A DNA stretch of 57,389 bases, from assembly GCA_910585155.1 (NCBI GenBank), contig CAJUEC010000013.1, forward strand, positions 1 through 57,389, written 5' to 3'. Position numbers and translations under genes: made by a program. Origin of the DNA: an uncultured Oscillospiraceae bacterium (GTDB lineage: Bacteria > Bacillota > Clostridia > Oscillospirales > Oscillospiraceae). Shown here in pieces: positions 1 through 7,728 of this stretch (within the stretch, counting starts at the first letter, position 1; every line of letters begins with the position of its first letter). The notes beneath the pieces are model-generated. The model did no database searches. It was not told the origin of the DNA and saw only the letters and a program-made list of their open reading frames with translations.

Positions 1-482
1 TGATCCCCATCCTCACCATGCCCGAGGACGACAAGACCCACCCCATCCCCGACCTCACCGGCTATATCACCGAGGGCCAGATCATCCTCTCCCGCTCCCT
101 GTACCGCCAGGGCATCAATCCCCCTGTGGACGTGCTGCCCTCCCTGTCCCGTCTAAAGGACAAGGGCATCGGCGCGGGCAAGACCCGGGAGGACCACGCC
201 AACGTGCTCAACCAGCTCTTTGCCGCCTATTCCACCGGCAAGGACAACAAGGAGCTGATGTCCATCCTGGGCGAGGCGGCGCTGACCCCCACCGATCTGC
301 TGTACGCCAAATTCGCCGACGAGTTCGAAAAGCGCTACGTCAACCAGGGCTATGAGGAGAACCGATCCATCGAGGACACCCTGGCCCTGGGCTGGGAGCT
401 GCTGTCCATCCTGCCCAAGGCGGAGCTGAAGCGCATCAAGCCGGAATTCATCGAAAAGTATCTGCCGAAGAAGGACCAGTAA
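1..482 (+). CDS. atpB: V-type ATP synthase subunit B, C-terminal part (cut by window edge)
   Basis: The reading frame enters from the left edge and stops at 482, so about 160 C-terminal residues are visible. The sequence has the nucleotide-binding non-catalytic B-subunit landmarks: TMPEDDKTHPIPDLTGYITE at the left edge, then SLYRQGINPPVDVLPSLSRL, then the helical C-terminal domain ending in YLPKKDQ. Subunit B alternates with catalytic subunit A in the V1 hexamer of the membrane ATPase that couples ATP to H+ or Na+ transport. Subunit D follows 14 bp later, the usual A-B-D order, so this is the distal end of a V-ATPase operon whose start lies outside the window. Confidence 0.95.
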   Translation, partial: IPILTMPEDDKTHPIPDLTGYITEGQIILSRSLYRQGINPPVDVLPSLSRLKDKGIGAGKTREDHANVLNQLFAAYSTGKDNKELMSILGEAALTPTDLLYAKFADEFEKRYVNQGYEENRSIEDTLALGWELLSILPKAELKRIKPEFIEKYLPKKDQ

Positions 483-496
483 AGGAGGGGTAAGAC

Positions 497-1183
497 ATGG
501 CAAATACCGTGGTCAACCCCACCCGAATGGAGCTCACCCGCCTCAAGGGCAAGCTGAAGACCGCCCAGCGGGGCCACAAGCTGCTCAAGGACAAGCGGGA
601 CGAGCTGATGAAGCAGTTCCTGGACACCGTGCGGGAGCTGCGCTCCCTGCGCACCCAGGTGGAGCAGGATCTGATGCGGGTGCACAGCTCCTTTACCGTG
701 GCCTCCGCGCTGATGAGCGCCCAGGCCATGGAGCAGGCACTGATGTACCCCAAGCAGTCGGTGGAGCTCACCATGACCTTCCAGAACATCATGTCGGTGA
801 ACGTGCCGGTCTACCACTACCAGACCCGCACCGAGGACACCGGCGACATCTTCCCCTACGGCTTCGCCGCCACCAGCGGCGAACTGGACGGGGCGGTGGC
901 CGCCCTGGGCGAGGTGTTCCAGAACATGCTGAAGCTGGCCCAGACCGAGAAGGCCGCCCAGCTCATGGCGGAGGAGATCGAAAAGACCCGCCGGCGAGTC
1001 AACGCCCTGGAGTACGTGGTCATTCCCAACACCCAGGATTCTATCCGCTATATCACCATGAAGCTGGATGAGAACGACCGGGCCACCACCACCCGGCTGA
1101 TGAAGGTCAAGGACATGTTGCTGGCCGAGGCGCAGGAGGAGCGCCGGGCCGCCAGCGACAAGGCCATCGAGGCCTTTGGCTGA
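497..1183 (+). CDS. atpD: V-type ATP synthase subunit D
   Basis: A 228-aa protein starting MANTVVNPTRMELTRLKGKL, the conserved N-terminal signature of V/A-ATPase subunit D, the central rotor-stalk coiled coil of V1. Two long heptad-rich helices (roughly residues 1-75 and 140-215) flank a small central domain, as expected. The start is set by GGAGGGG about 9 bp before the ATG. It lies directly downstream of subunit B and is followed by a strong intrinsic terminator, so it is the last gene of the operon. Confidence 0.95.
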   Translation: MANTVVNPTRMELTRLKGKLKTAQRGHKLLKDKRDELMKQFLDTVRELRSLRTQVEQDLMRVHSSFTVASALMSAQAMEQALMYPKQSVELTMTFQNIMSVNVPVYHYQTRTEDTGDIFPYGFAATSGELDGAVAALGEVFQNMLKLAQTEKAAQLMAEEIEKTRRRVNALEYVVIPNTQDSIRYITMKLDENDRATTTRLMKVKDMLLAEAQEERRAASDKAIEAFG

Positions 1184-1214
1184 TCGCCGCCCCAATCGTA
1201 GCCTTCGCGGCAAC

Positions 1215-1258
1215 AAAAAAGAGGTGCTTTCCATGCTGCATGGAAAGCACCTCTTTTT
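1215..1258 (+). terminator. Intrinsic terminator of the V-ATPase operon
   Basis: A near-perfect hairpin of about 20 bp with a 3-nt loop (arms around 1216-1235 and 1239-1257), flanked by A-run and T-run. It can act in both directions, closing both the V-ATPase operon and the opposing TM2-protein gene. Confidence 0.9.
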
Positions 1259-1289
1259 CGGCCCTGAGGTCGGAAGGCGAACCCGCCCC

Positions 1290-1625
1290 TCACAGTACCA
1301 GCATAAGGTTGTTATAGTTGAGCTCTTTCGCCCTTTTCTGAACAGAAAACCAATCAATAATTGTCAAAATGCCGCAGCATCCCGCCGTAAGCAGCTTCAA
1401 AATCCCCATACCCGTATCCCCCAGCATAAAACGGTCAATGCCCAGGGTGCCCAGGAAAATGGAAATCAGCAGTATGGTCGTGGGATCCTTAAATTCCACC
1501 GTGGACGCCAACTGGAATTTCGTCTCATCGGCCTGGAGAAGCTTCTGCTTCAAAAAGACCACCTTTTCCCCGGGCAAATATTTTTGATTGGTCATCACAA
1601 ACATATCCACCTTATCCTGTGTCAT
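1290..1625 (-). CDS. TM2 domain-containing membrane protein
   Basis: A 111-aa protein. The N-terminal half is soluble (MTQDKVDMFVMTNQKYLPGE) and the C-terminal half is a TM2 domain. The first helix is ILLISIFLGTLGIDRFMLGD with the conserved G-x-x-x-DRF turn, and the second is GILKLLTAGCCGILTIIDWF. The start is at 1625 because AAAGGAGA lies 8-10 nt upstream; a longer frame to 1673 has no ribosome site. TM2 proteins are small membrane proteins of unknown function. It lies downstream of the DUF2752 gene on the same strand, and the two families commonly co-occur. Confidence 0.85.
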   Translation of the reverse strand: MTQDKVDMFVMTNQKYLPGEKVVFLKQKLLQADETKFQLASTVEFKDPTTILLISIFLGTLGIDRFMLGDTGMGILKLLTAGCCGILTIIDWFSVQKRAKELNYNNLMLVL

Positions 1626-1642
1626 CTTGCTGTCTCTCCTTT

Positions 1643-1960
1643 CTATTGTGTACCTGGAAAGCATGTGCGCCATACATGGTATACCGCCAGCATGAGGGCA
1701 TAGCCTGCCAATGCGACATCAAGCCGCCGTCCCTGGGGCACAAGAGCCGTTCCCCTGTGCGCAAAAAGGAACAGAAACACAGGCGTGGGCAGAAACAACA
1801 GGTGGTACTGCACCGCCTGACCCCAATCTCCACATAGAAAGCACAGCCAGGCCCTGGTCAAGCCGCAGCCCGGACACATCAACCCCGACCATCGATAGAT
1901 CGGACAGCCAAAAAGCCCCTCCAGCGCCAACAGGCTGAAGGCAGCAGCGTGCAGTCCCAA
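1643..1960 (-). CDS. DUF2752 family membrane protein
   Basis: About 105 aa with the diagnostic CPGCGLTRA motif (residues 29-37) and two hydrophobic segments (YHLLFLPTPVFLFLFAH and LDVALAGYALMLAVYHVW). The family is a small membrane protein of unknown role. The start is uncertain: the best in-frame choice is TTG at 1960, which lacks a clear ribosome site, while a GAGGAGG near 2010 precedes a different frame. The true start may therefore be non-canonical or the N-terminus frameshifted. It precedes the TM2 gene by 17 bp and is divergent from the Xre regulator. Confidence 0.75.
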   Translation of the reverse strand: MGLHAAAFSLLALEGLFGCPIYRWSGLMCPGCGLTRAWLCFLCGDWGQAVQYHLLFLPTPVFLFLFAHRGTALVPQGRRLDVALAGYALMLAVYHVWRTCFPGTQ

Positions 1961-2020
1961 CGTTCGGTATTGACAATGTCTCAGCCCTGATTTTATGTGA
2001 CGCCAGCCTCCTCAACAGTA

Positions 2021-2080
2021 CAGGAATACAATACTACAGTATTTATATTTTGTCAAGCAACAGGATACAATAGTATTGTA
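2021..2080. promoter_or_regulatory. Paired operator-like inverted repeats between DUF2752 and xre genes
   Basis: Two related boxes 40 bp apart both begin CAGGA-(A)-TACAATA. The first (2021-2043) contains AATACT-AC-AGTATT, a perfect 6-bp inverted repeat. The second (2061-2080) contains TACAATA-G-TATTGTA, a perfect 7-bp inverted repeat. They sit in the AT-rich divergent intergenic region, where an Xre-type dimer would be expected to bind and control both directions. Assignment to the adjacent regulator is inference. Confidence 0.55.
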
Positions 2081-2114
2081 ATTTTTGATTTATGATGCGC
2101 TGTGAGGTGACCAA

Positions 2115-2393
2115 ATGCTGAATCAGAGGATACGTCTATTGCGCCAGAGCCGCAATATGAGCCAAGTCGAGCTGGCAAAGCGGCTGAATGTCACCAAACA
2201 AAGTGTCTCCAATTGGGAAAACGACAACATCCAACCCTCAATCGAAATGCTGATCAAACTATCAGAGGTCTTTTCTGTGTCCACCGACTACCTGTTAGAC
2301 CGAGACAGCCGTGAGTATTTGGACGTAAGCGGTCTTCCGCAAAATGTAGTGGCGCACCTGCGTCAGCTGGTGGAAGATTTGCGGGCAATTTAG
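2115..2393 (+). CDS. Xre/Cro-type helix-turn-helix transcriptional regulator
   Basis: A 92-aa protein whose first 60 residues are a complete HTH_3 domain: IRLLRQSRNMSQVELAKRL, then VTKQSVSNWENDNIQPSIE, then MLIKLSEVFSVSTDYLL. The last 25 residues form a short amphipathic helix, possibly for dimerisation. The ATG follows GTGAGGTGACC. It resembles phage-type repressors and is divergent from DUF2752/TM2 genes. The paired palindromes upstream make autoregulation likely (inference). Confidence 0.85.
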   Translation: MLNQRIRLLRQSRNMSQVELAKRLNVTKQSVSNWENDNIQPSIEMLIKLSEVFSVSTDYLLDRDSREYLDVSGLPQNVVAHLRQLVEDLRAI

Positions 2394-2420
2394 GATCTGC
2401 TGGCAATGTCCAGACAGGCC

Positions 2421-2590
2421 CTAAGAGCCTGTTTAAAATCTCTCAAAACGCCATTTGGCGGAGCTTTTCCCGCCATGGCTTCGTTGGAATTTCTTGAAAT
2501 GAACACAATTATTCCTGTAAAATCCCGCCTCGCCTGACGAGAAAATCTCTCGTCAGCCGGCATTCTCCGAGATATTAAACGGGCTCTAAG
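2421..2590. repeat. MITE-like element, copy 1 (170 bp)
   Basis: Terminal inverted repeats of 22 bp match at 19 positions (2421-2442 and 2569-2590). The interior contains the segment CTTGAAATgaACACAATTATTCCTG, recognisably related to the element at 23809-23972. No open reading frame of note. It lies between the xre gene and the RNase J terminator. The class (MITE, REP or structured intergenic repeat) cannot be decided from sequence alone. Confidence 0.6.
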
Positions 2591-2591
2591 C

Positions 2592-2626
2592 AAAAACAAC
2601 CCAGGCCAAAGGCCTGGGTTGTTTTC
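2592..2626. terminator. Bidirectional terminator, RNase J gene side
   Basis: Hairpin AACCCAGGCC-AAA-GGCCTGGGTT with A-run on the left and T-run on the right. It closes the minus-strand RNase J gene and anything entering from the plus strand. Confidence 0.9.
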
Positions 2627-2637
2627 TTAACTGACTC

Positions 2638-4296
2638 TTAAACCTCCATGATAACGGGCAGAATCATGGGATTGCGCTTGGTTTTTTTGTAGAGATAGCC
2701 GGACAGGGCGCCCTTCATCTCCGACTTGATGGAGCTCCAGTCCCGGATGTGGCGCTGCTCACAGGTGTTCAGGGCGTCCACCGCCACCTGGCGCAGCTCG
2801 TCCATCAGCTCCTCCGACTCCTTCACATACACAAAGCCCCGGGTGATGATGTCCGGCCCGGAGATCACCGAGCCGTCCTCCCCGGACATGGACACCACCA
2901 CCACCACCATGCCGTCCTGGGCCAGGTGCTGGCGGTCCCGGAGGACCACCGCCCCCACGTCGCCCACGCCGTAGCCGTCCACAAAGACCTTGCCGGCGGG
3001 CACCGTGCCGTTGATCTTCACGCTGTCCCGGGTGAGCTCGATCACCCGGCCCACGTCGCTGATGACGATGTTCCGCGGATCCATACCCATGCCCCGGGCC
3101 AGCTTGGCGTGGGTTTTGAGGTGGCGCTGCTCCCCGTGGACGGGGATAAAGAACTTGGGCCGAACCAGGGCGTGCATGATCTTCAGCTCCTCCTGACAGG
3201 CGTGTCCAGACACGTGAAGGGGCAGCTCACGCTCGTTGACCACCTCAGCCTCCCGGCGGTAGAGCTCGTTGATCACGTTGCCGATGGAATCCTCGTTGCC
3301 GGGGATGGCGGAGGCGGAGATAATGACCCGATCACCGGGCTGTATGTCCACCTGGCGGTGGGTGTTGAAGGCCATTCGGGTGAGAGCGGACATGGTCTCC
3401 CCCTGGCTGCCGGTGGTGATGATGCACACCTTGTCCGGGGGCAGGGTCTTGATGTGGGCCACGTCCACCACCGTCCCCGCCGGGATGTTCATATAGCCCA
3501 GCTCGGTGGACACCTTCATGGCGTTCTCCATGCTCCGCCCCGTCACCGCCACCTTGCGGCCGTACTTGGCGGCCACGTCGATGATCTGCTGGATGCGGTC
3601 GATATTGGAGGCGAAGGTGGTGACGATGATGCGGCTCTCACAGCCCCGGAACAGCGCGTCAAAGGAGGCGCCCACGCTCCGCTCGCTCTTGGTGAAGCCG
3701 GGGCGCTCCACGTTGGTGGAGTCGCACAGCAGGGCCAGCACCCCCGCGTTGCCCAGCTCGCCCAGCCGGGTGAGGTCGGCCATCCCCCCCTGGATGGGGG
3801 TGGGGTCGATTTTGAAATCGCCGGTGTGAACGCACACGCCCACAGGGGTGCGGATGGCAAAGGCCACCGCGTCGGCGATGGAGTGGTTGATGTGGATGAA
3901 CTCCACGCTGAATTTGCCCGCCTTCACGGTTTCCCCCGCCTCGCAGGTGATGAGCTTCACCTTGTCGCTCAGGCGGTGCTCGTCCAGCTTCAGCTTGATG
4001 AGGCCGGCGGACATCCGGGTGGCATAGATGGGGGCGTTCACATCCCGCATGAGGTAGGGGATGGCCCCGATGTGGTCCTCATGGCCGTGGGTGATGAAAA
4101 TGGCCCGGATCCGGTCCCGGTTCTGGATGAGGTAGGTGAAGTCGGGGATGACCACATCGATGCCGTACATATCGTCGTCCGGGAAGCCCATACCCACGTC
4201 CACCAGGATGATGTCGCCGCCGTACTCGTAGACGGTGAGATTCTTGCCGATCTCATTGAGACCGCCAAGAGAAATGATTTTCAGTTTTTCTGCCAT
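2638..4296 (-). CDS. rnj: Ribonuclease J
   Basis: A 552-aa metallo-beta-lactamase/beta-CASP nuclease. The zinc motif HGHEDHIGAIPYL lies near residues 71-83, with later HINHS, TGDFKID and CDSTN motifs. The beta-CASP part carries TTFASNIDRIQQ and TTGSQGE, and the C-terminal HVSGHACQEELK and PVHGEQRHL motifs are intact. RNase J is the 5'-3' exo/endonuclease of Firmicute mRNA decay and rRNA maturation. Its length is normal for the family. The start is preceded by AAAAAGGAGTATTT. It is a single-gene unit with its own terminator. Confidence 0.96.
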   Translation of the reverse strand: MAEKLKIISLGGLNEIGKNLTVYEYGGDIILVDVGMGFPDDDMYGIDVVIPDFTYLIQNRDRIRAIFITHGHEDHIGAIPYLMRDVNAPIYATRMSAGLIKLKLDEHRLSDKVKLITCEAGETVKAGKFSVEFIHINHSIADAVAFAIRTPVGVCVHTGDFKIDPTPIQGGMADLTRLGELGNAGVLALLCDSTNVERPGFTKSERSVGASFDALFRGCESRIIVTTFASNIDRIQQIIDVAAKYGRKVAVTGRSMENAMKVSTELGYMNIPAGTVVDVAHIKTLPPDKVCIITTGSQGETMSALTRMAFNTHRQVDIQPGDRVIISASAIPGNEDSIGNVINELYRREAEVVNERELPLHVSGHACQEELKIMHALVRPKFFIPVHGEQRHLKTHAKLARGMGMDPRNIVISDVGRVIELTRDSVKINGTVPAGKVFVDGYGVGDVGAVVLRDRQHLAQDGMVVVVVSMSGEDGSVISGPDIITRGFVYVKESEELMDELRQVAVDALNTCEQRHIRDWSSIKSEMKGALSGYLYKKTKRNPMILPVIMEV

Positions 4297-4788
4297 AAAT
4301 ACTCCTTTTTATTCTATAAAAATTTGCGCAGGGCATGACAGGCGGTTCCAAATACCCCCGCCCTTTGTCCCTATGTAGACGGCAGAACGCTCCGGACGCG
4401 ACAAAATACGCGGCGAGATTCCCCGCGTACCATGGGCGGGCCGGCCCCCGCCCAACCGGCCCTGTCTCGCCGGTGAGGTGGAGGGCCCGCGGCCCATGTC
4501 GTCCTATGCTGTGCTCTGCCCATCAAAAAGCGCTGCCATCAGCGCTCTACGCCAATTAAAAAAGCTCAACTCCATGTGCGCACCGCTCGCGGCGGCTGGG
4601 CGCTTCTTTGAAGGAGCCGTTTTCGGCAGTATACCACATCCAAATGGAAAAGTACAGCTTTTTTTGTCGCCGGCTCAGGCCGCCCATCCGCCCCGCCCCA
4701 GGTATAGAAACTGGAATATTTGCCCAAAATTGGCATAGAGTCTTGACAGGGGGACCGCTGTCCCCCCGGTGAAAGGAAGGTGAAGTCC
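4297..4788. other. 492-bp gene-free interval between rnj and DUF2508 gene
   Basis: No open frame here has family resemblance. On the minus strand an extended -10 (TGgTATACT, near 4633) is followed about 85-110 nt later by a terminator-like hairpin AGCGCTG-N4-CAGCGCT plus T5 (4525-4546, read on the minus strand). A small RNA or a prematurely ended rnj leader is possible. The stretch 4431-4500 is GC-rich with short inverted repeats. Nothing else is recognisable. Confidence 0.4.
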
Positions 4789-5037
4789 ATGGCAGAAGCA
4801 GTCCGATTCAGCCGCCGGAAGGCGGCGGAGCGGCTGGAGGAGGAGCGCCGGCAGCTGATGGAGGGGATGCGGGAGACCCGCAGCCAGCTCAACTACGCCT
4901 ACGCCCAGTTCAACGCCTACAGCGACCCCGATCTGGTGGACGCCTGCGTCTATGAGATCAACGCCCTGCAAAGCCGCTATTCCTACTTTGTCCGCCAGGT
5001 CAAGCTGCTGGAAGCGGCCCGAGAGGGGGCGGTGTGA
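4789..5037 (+). CDS. DUF2508 (YaaL-like) protein
   Basis: An 82-aa, charged, mainly helical protein (AERLEEERRQLMEGMRETRS..., then YAYAQFNAYSDPDLVDACVYEINAL). The AYxxFxxxxDPDLVDxxIYE pattern is characteristic of DUF2508/YaaL. ATG 4789 is preferred over GTG 4780 because GAAAGGAAGG is 8 nt upstream of the ATG and overlaps the GTG. It overlaps the bofA-like gene by 4 bp, the conserved yaaL-bofA arrangement of Bacillus and Clostridia. Biochemical role unknown. Confidence 0.88.
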   Translation: MAEAVRFSRRKAAERLEEERRQLMEGMRETRSQLNYAYAQFNAYSDPDLVDACVYEINALQSRYSYFVRQVKLLEAAREGAV

Positions 5038-5285
5038 GCGGCTGGCTCTGGGCCGCCGCCGGGGCGGCGGTGCTGGCGCTGGTCCTGTTCCGCCGCCCTC
5101 TGGGCGTCCTGTGCCGCCTGGCTGTCCGGTCCGGGCTGGGGCTGGTCTTCCTCTGGCTGTTCCAGAGTATGGGGCCCCTGGTGGGCGTCCACCTGGGGGT
5201 GAACCTGCTCAACGGGCTGGTGCTGGGCCTTCTGGGCGCCCCCGGCTTCGCCCTGCTCCTCATGGCCCAGTGGGCCAGCTCGTGA
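5034..5285 (+). CDS. bofA: BofA-family pro-sigmaK processing inhibitor-like membrane protein
   Basis: An 83-aa, almost wholly hydrophobic protein. The segment GPLVGVHLGVNLLNGLVLGLLGAPGFALLL has the conserved BofA GxxxGxNxxNxxxxGxLGxPG pattern. In Bacillus, BofA sits in the outer forespore membrane and restrains the SpoIVFB protease. In this organism the role is inferred from family only. The GTG start overlaps the DUF2508 stop (GTGA), so it is translationally coupled. The presence of the pair supports a sporulating ancestry. Confidence 0.85.
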   Translation: MSGWLWAAAGAAVLALVLFRRPLGVLCRLAVRSGLGLVFLWLFQSMGPLVGVHLGVNLLNGLVLGLLGAPGFALLLMAQWASS

Positions 5286-5752
5286 GCGCCCCGGGCTTTG
5301 ACAATTTGTTCACAATTATTTTATAAAAACTCACATATTTTGGTTGGATTCTCTCCCGACCCTGTGGTATAATATCCGCGAGGCGGATATTATACGTTCA
5401 ATTTCGTGCCGTATTGTCTCCCTCCCTGCCGGGAGCCGGACAATACGGCGCGTGATACCATCAAGCTGATCTATGGTATCGTATCCGCCCAGCGGATATG
5501 ATACCTTGATTTTATGCGCCCAGCCCGCCCTCCGGCGGTGGGACGCCCCATATGGCATCGCAGCCCCACAGCACAGCTCAGGGTATCATATCGGCACACG
5601 CCGCACCACGCGGCGCAGCGCGGCCCCAAAAAGGGCCCGCGCCGGTGTTATGCCCTGTTTTTTGCGGTCTGCTGCCCCGCTTTTCCGGGCGGAGGCCGTC
5701 CATCATACTGGTCTGCGGCCCGCGCCACAGCGGGCCGCCTGGGGGGATTGCT
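5286..5752 (+). promoter_or_regulatory. Promoter and highly structured 5' leader of the glycoside-hydrolase-like gene
   Basis: A 467-bp interval. TTGGAT-N18-TATAAT (5351-5373) is a candidate promoter. From 5367 there is a chain of hairpins: 13-bp arms 5367-5379/5383-5395; 11-bp arms 5408-5418/5439-5449; 8-bp arms 5454-5461/5473-5480; and 14-bp arms 5475-5488/5492-5505. GGTATC 5475-5480 is shared by the third and fourth hairpins, so these exclude one another. 5495-5505 can alternatively pair perfectly with 5582-5592. Further hairpins occur at about 5618-5643 and 5716-5739. This resembles an RNA switch or a palindromic repeat cluster. No known riboswitch was recognised. Confidence 0.5.
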
Positions 5753-6844
5753 ATGGGCGGAAGGAATGGCCACTACGGATATCACGAGTACCGGGGCAGA
5801 GGCGGCGGACGGGGCCGGACGGTTCTGCTGTTTATCATCGCGCTGCTGGTGGTGCTGCTGCTGGCGGGCGTGCTGTTTATGGTGTTCATCGGCCCCTACC
5901 TGGAGTACTCCCCCACCGGGCTGAAGATCAACTGGCCCTGGGCCCAGGAGGAGCCCCCTGCTCCCTCTCCGCCGCCCATCGCCTCCGACCTGCTGGAGGT
6001 GGTCAGCGACCCGCCGCCGGACCTGATTGTGGAGTCCACGGAGCCCACCCCCTCTCCCAAGCCGGAATACACCCCCATCGGCGTCGTGACGGTGACCGCC
6101 GCCCAGCTGCGAAACGGCACCGCCGCCCAGACCGCAGCCGCCGCCGGGGGCGGCGCGGTGGTGGTGGAGATGAAGGACATCAAGGGACGGCTGGCCTGGC
6201 AGTCCCAGGTGGAGCTGGCCGCCACCCTGGGGACCAATGCCGCCGACAACCTCACCGCCCAGGCGGTGCAGACCCTGTCCCAGACCACTGACCTGTACCT
6301 GGTGGCCCGGGTGCAGTGCTTCCGTGACCCCATCCTGGCCCAGAGATGGGTGGGCACCCTGATGACCAAGGGGGGCAACCTCTGGCACGACGCCCAGGGC
6401 GTGGGCTGGACCAGCCCCGCCAGCCAGCAGACGGTGGATTACCTGTCCGCCCTGTGCCTGGAGCTGGCCGACATGGGCTTTGACGAGATCTTGCTGGACA
6501 GCGCGGGCTATCCCAACTTCGGAGAGGTGAACGTGCTGGCCGTGGGCGACAACCGCCCTGAGGACCTGACGGTCCCCGTGTCCGCCTTCCTGTCCCGCCT
6601 CTCCGAAGAGCTGGAGGAGCGGGGGGTGCGCCTGTCCGTGTACACCGATGAGACCCTGGCGACGGGGAGCGCGGTGCTCAGCGGTCTCACCGCCCAGGTG
6701 CTGGCCCAGTACGCGGACCGGGTCTGGCTCAGCAGCCAGGCCAGCGCACAGCAGTACACCGCCCTGCTCACCGCCGAGGGCTGGGAGAACCTCTCCACCC
6801 GGCTGGTGGTGAAAAACGCCGACGTCGGCAGCTGGTATCAATAA
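5753..6844 (+). CDS. Membrane-anchored putative glycoside hydrolase (DUF4015-like)
   Basis: A 363-aa protein with a Gly/Arg-rich cytoplasmic tip (GGRNGHYGYHEYRGRGGGRGR), one transmembrane helix (about residues 24-46, VLLFIIALLVVLLLAGVLFM), a Pro/Ser-rich linker, then an extracytoplasmic barrel-like domain. GVVTVTAAQLRNG, VVVEMKDIKGRL and MGFDEILLDSAGYPNFGE match the layout of DUF4015 putative glycoside hydrolases, where the FDEIxxD segment is conserved. ATG 5753 is chosen because GGGGGGA precedes it and upstream frame content is the structured leader. Substrate unknown. It is followed 23 bp later by a TIM-barrel gene. Confidence 0.65.
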   Translation: MGGRNGHYGYHEYRGRGGGRGRTVLLFIIALLVVLLLAGVLFMVFIGPYLEYSPTGLKINWPWAQEEPPAPSPPPIASDLLEVVSDPPPDLIVESTEPTPSPKPEYTPIGVVTVTAAQLRNGTAAQTAAAAGGGAVVVEMKDIKGRLAWQSQVELAATLGTNAADNLTAQAVQTLSQTTDLYLVARVQCFRDPILAQRWVGTLMTKGGNLWHDAQGVGWTSPASQQTVDYLSALCLELADMGFDEILLDSAGYPNFGEVNVLAVGDNRPEDLTVPVSAFLSRLSEELEERGVRLSVYTDETLATGSAVLSGLTAQVLAQYADRVWLSSQASAQQYTALLTAEGWENLSTRLVVKNADVGSWYQ

Positions 6845-6867
6845 ACACCGCAGAGAAAGGAGCGCCC

Positions 6868-7566
6868 ATGCCCCAAGAGCTTCGTCCCCGCAAGGCTGTG
6901 CCCGCCTATGAGGGCACCCTGCGCAGTCACATGATCATGATCCCCCCCTGCATCTCCGAGTGCTCCGGCATCCGGGTGTTCGGGCGGCGGATCAAGTCTC
7001 TGGCCTTCACCACCGACGTGGCCATCATCCGCAACATCAACGCCGACGCCATCATCGCCGTCTACCCCTTCACCCCTCAGCCCGCCATTCACCGTGCCAT
7101 CATGCAGGCGGCGGACATGCCGGTGTTTGCCGGAGTGGGCGGCGGGGTCACCCGTGGGATGCGGGTGGTGAACCTGGCCAACGACGCCGAGCACGAGGGC
7201 GCCTTCGGCGTGGTGGTCAACGCCCCCACCGACAACCTGGTGGTAAAAATGCTCAAGCAGGTGCTGGACATCCCGGTGGTGGTCACTGTGGTATCCGGCA
7301 AAACCGACGTGGCCGCCCGGCTGGAGGCCGGGGCGGACATCCTCAACGTGTCAGGAGCCCAGTTCACGCCGGACATCGTGCGGGGCATCCGGGAGAAGTT
7401 CCCCGACGTGCCCATCATCGCCACCGGCGGCCCCACCGACGAGACCATTGTGGAGACCATCCGCGCCGGGGCCAACGCCATTACATACACCCCTCCCACC
7501 AACGGGGAGCTGTTCGCCCAGTCCATGGCCCGCTACCGCCGGGAGCTGGACGGGGAGCAGCGCTAG
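6868..7566 (+). CDS. TIM-barrel protein of unknown specificity
   Basis: A 232-aa protein with repeated beta-alpha units. The conserved segments are ECSGIRVFGRRIKSLAFTTD, NADAIIAVYPFTPQP, VFAGVGGGVTRG, VVVNAPTDN, ILNVSGAQFTPDIV, IIATGGPTDETI and ANAITYTPPTN. The GG and TGG loops look like a phosphate-binding site near the end of an (alpha/beta)8 barrel. The protein is well conserved in Clostridia and often labelled simply 'hydrolase'. I see no basis for a reaction. AGAAAGGAGCG precedes the ATG. It probably shares a transcript with the upstream hydrolase-like gene. Confidence 0.6.
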   Translation: MPQELRPRKAVPAYEGTLRSHMIMIPPCISECSGIRVFGRRIKSLAFTTDVAIIRNINADAIIAVYPFTPQPAIHRAIMQAADMPVFAGVGGGVTRGMRVVNLANDAEHEGAFGVVVNAPTDNLVVKMLKQVLDIPVVVTVVSGKTDVAARLEAGADILNVSGAQFTPDIVRGIREKFPDVPIIATGGPTDETIVETIRAGANAITYTPPTNGELFAQSMARYRRELDGEQR

Positions 7567-7728
7567 GAGCCGTTTGAACATTGGCAAAGAGCCCCGCCGA
7601 TTGGACGCGCTGACCATGTGCAAGCAGGCCCTAGCCCCGGCGCAATCCGCGTCTTGACCCATAGCGGCCTTCGGGAAACGCCGGAGGCCGCCCCGCGCCC
7701 GTATCTCAAAAAGGAGGCATTACAGTCT

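Noticed and set aside
2749..4338. A 529-codon plus-strand frame opposite RNase J
   Set aside because: It is rich in His, Gly and Val, has no ribosome site, and is fully antisense to a well-supported gene.
4297..4788. 6S, SRP or RNase P RNA considered for the interval upstream of rnj
   Set aside because: None of the conserved sequence signatures of those RNAs could be found on either strand.
5398..5512. CRISPR-like array suspected from repeated TATCCGC/GCGGATA motifs
   Set aside because: The repeats are inverted hairpins of different lengths with no regular spacers; no cas genes are present anywhere in the window.
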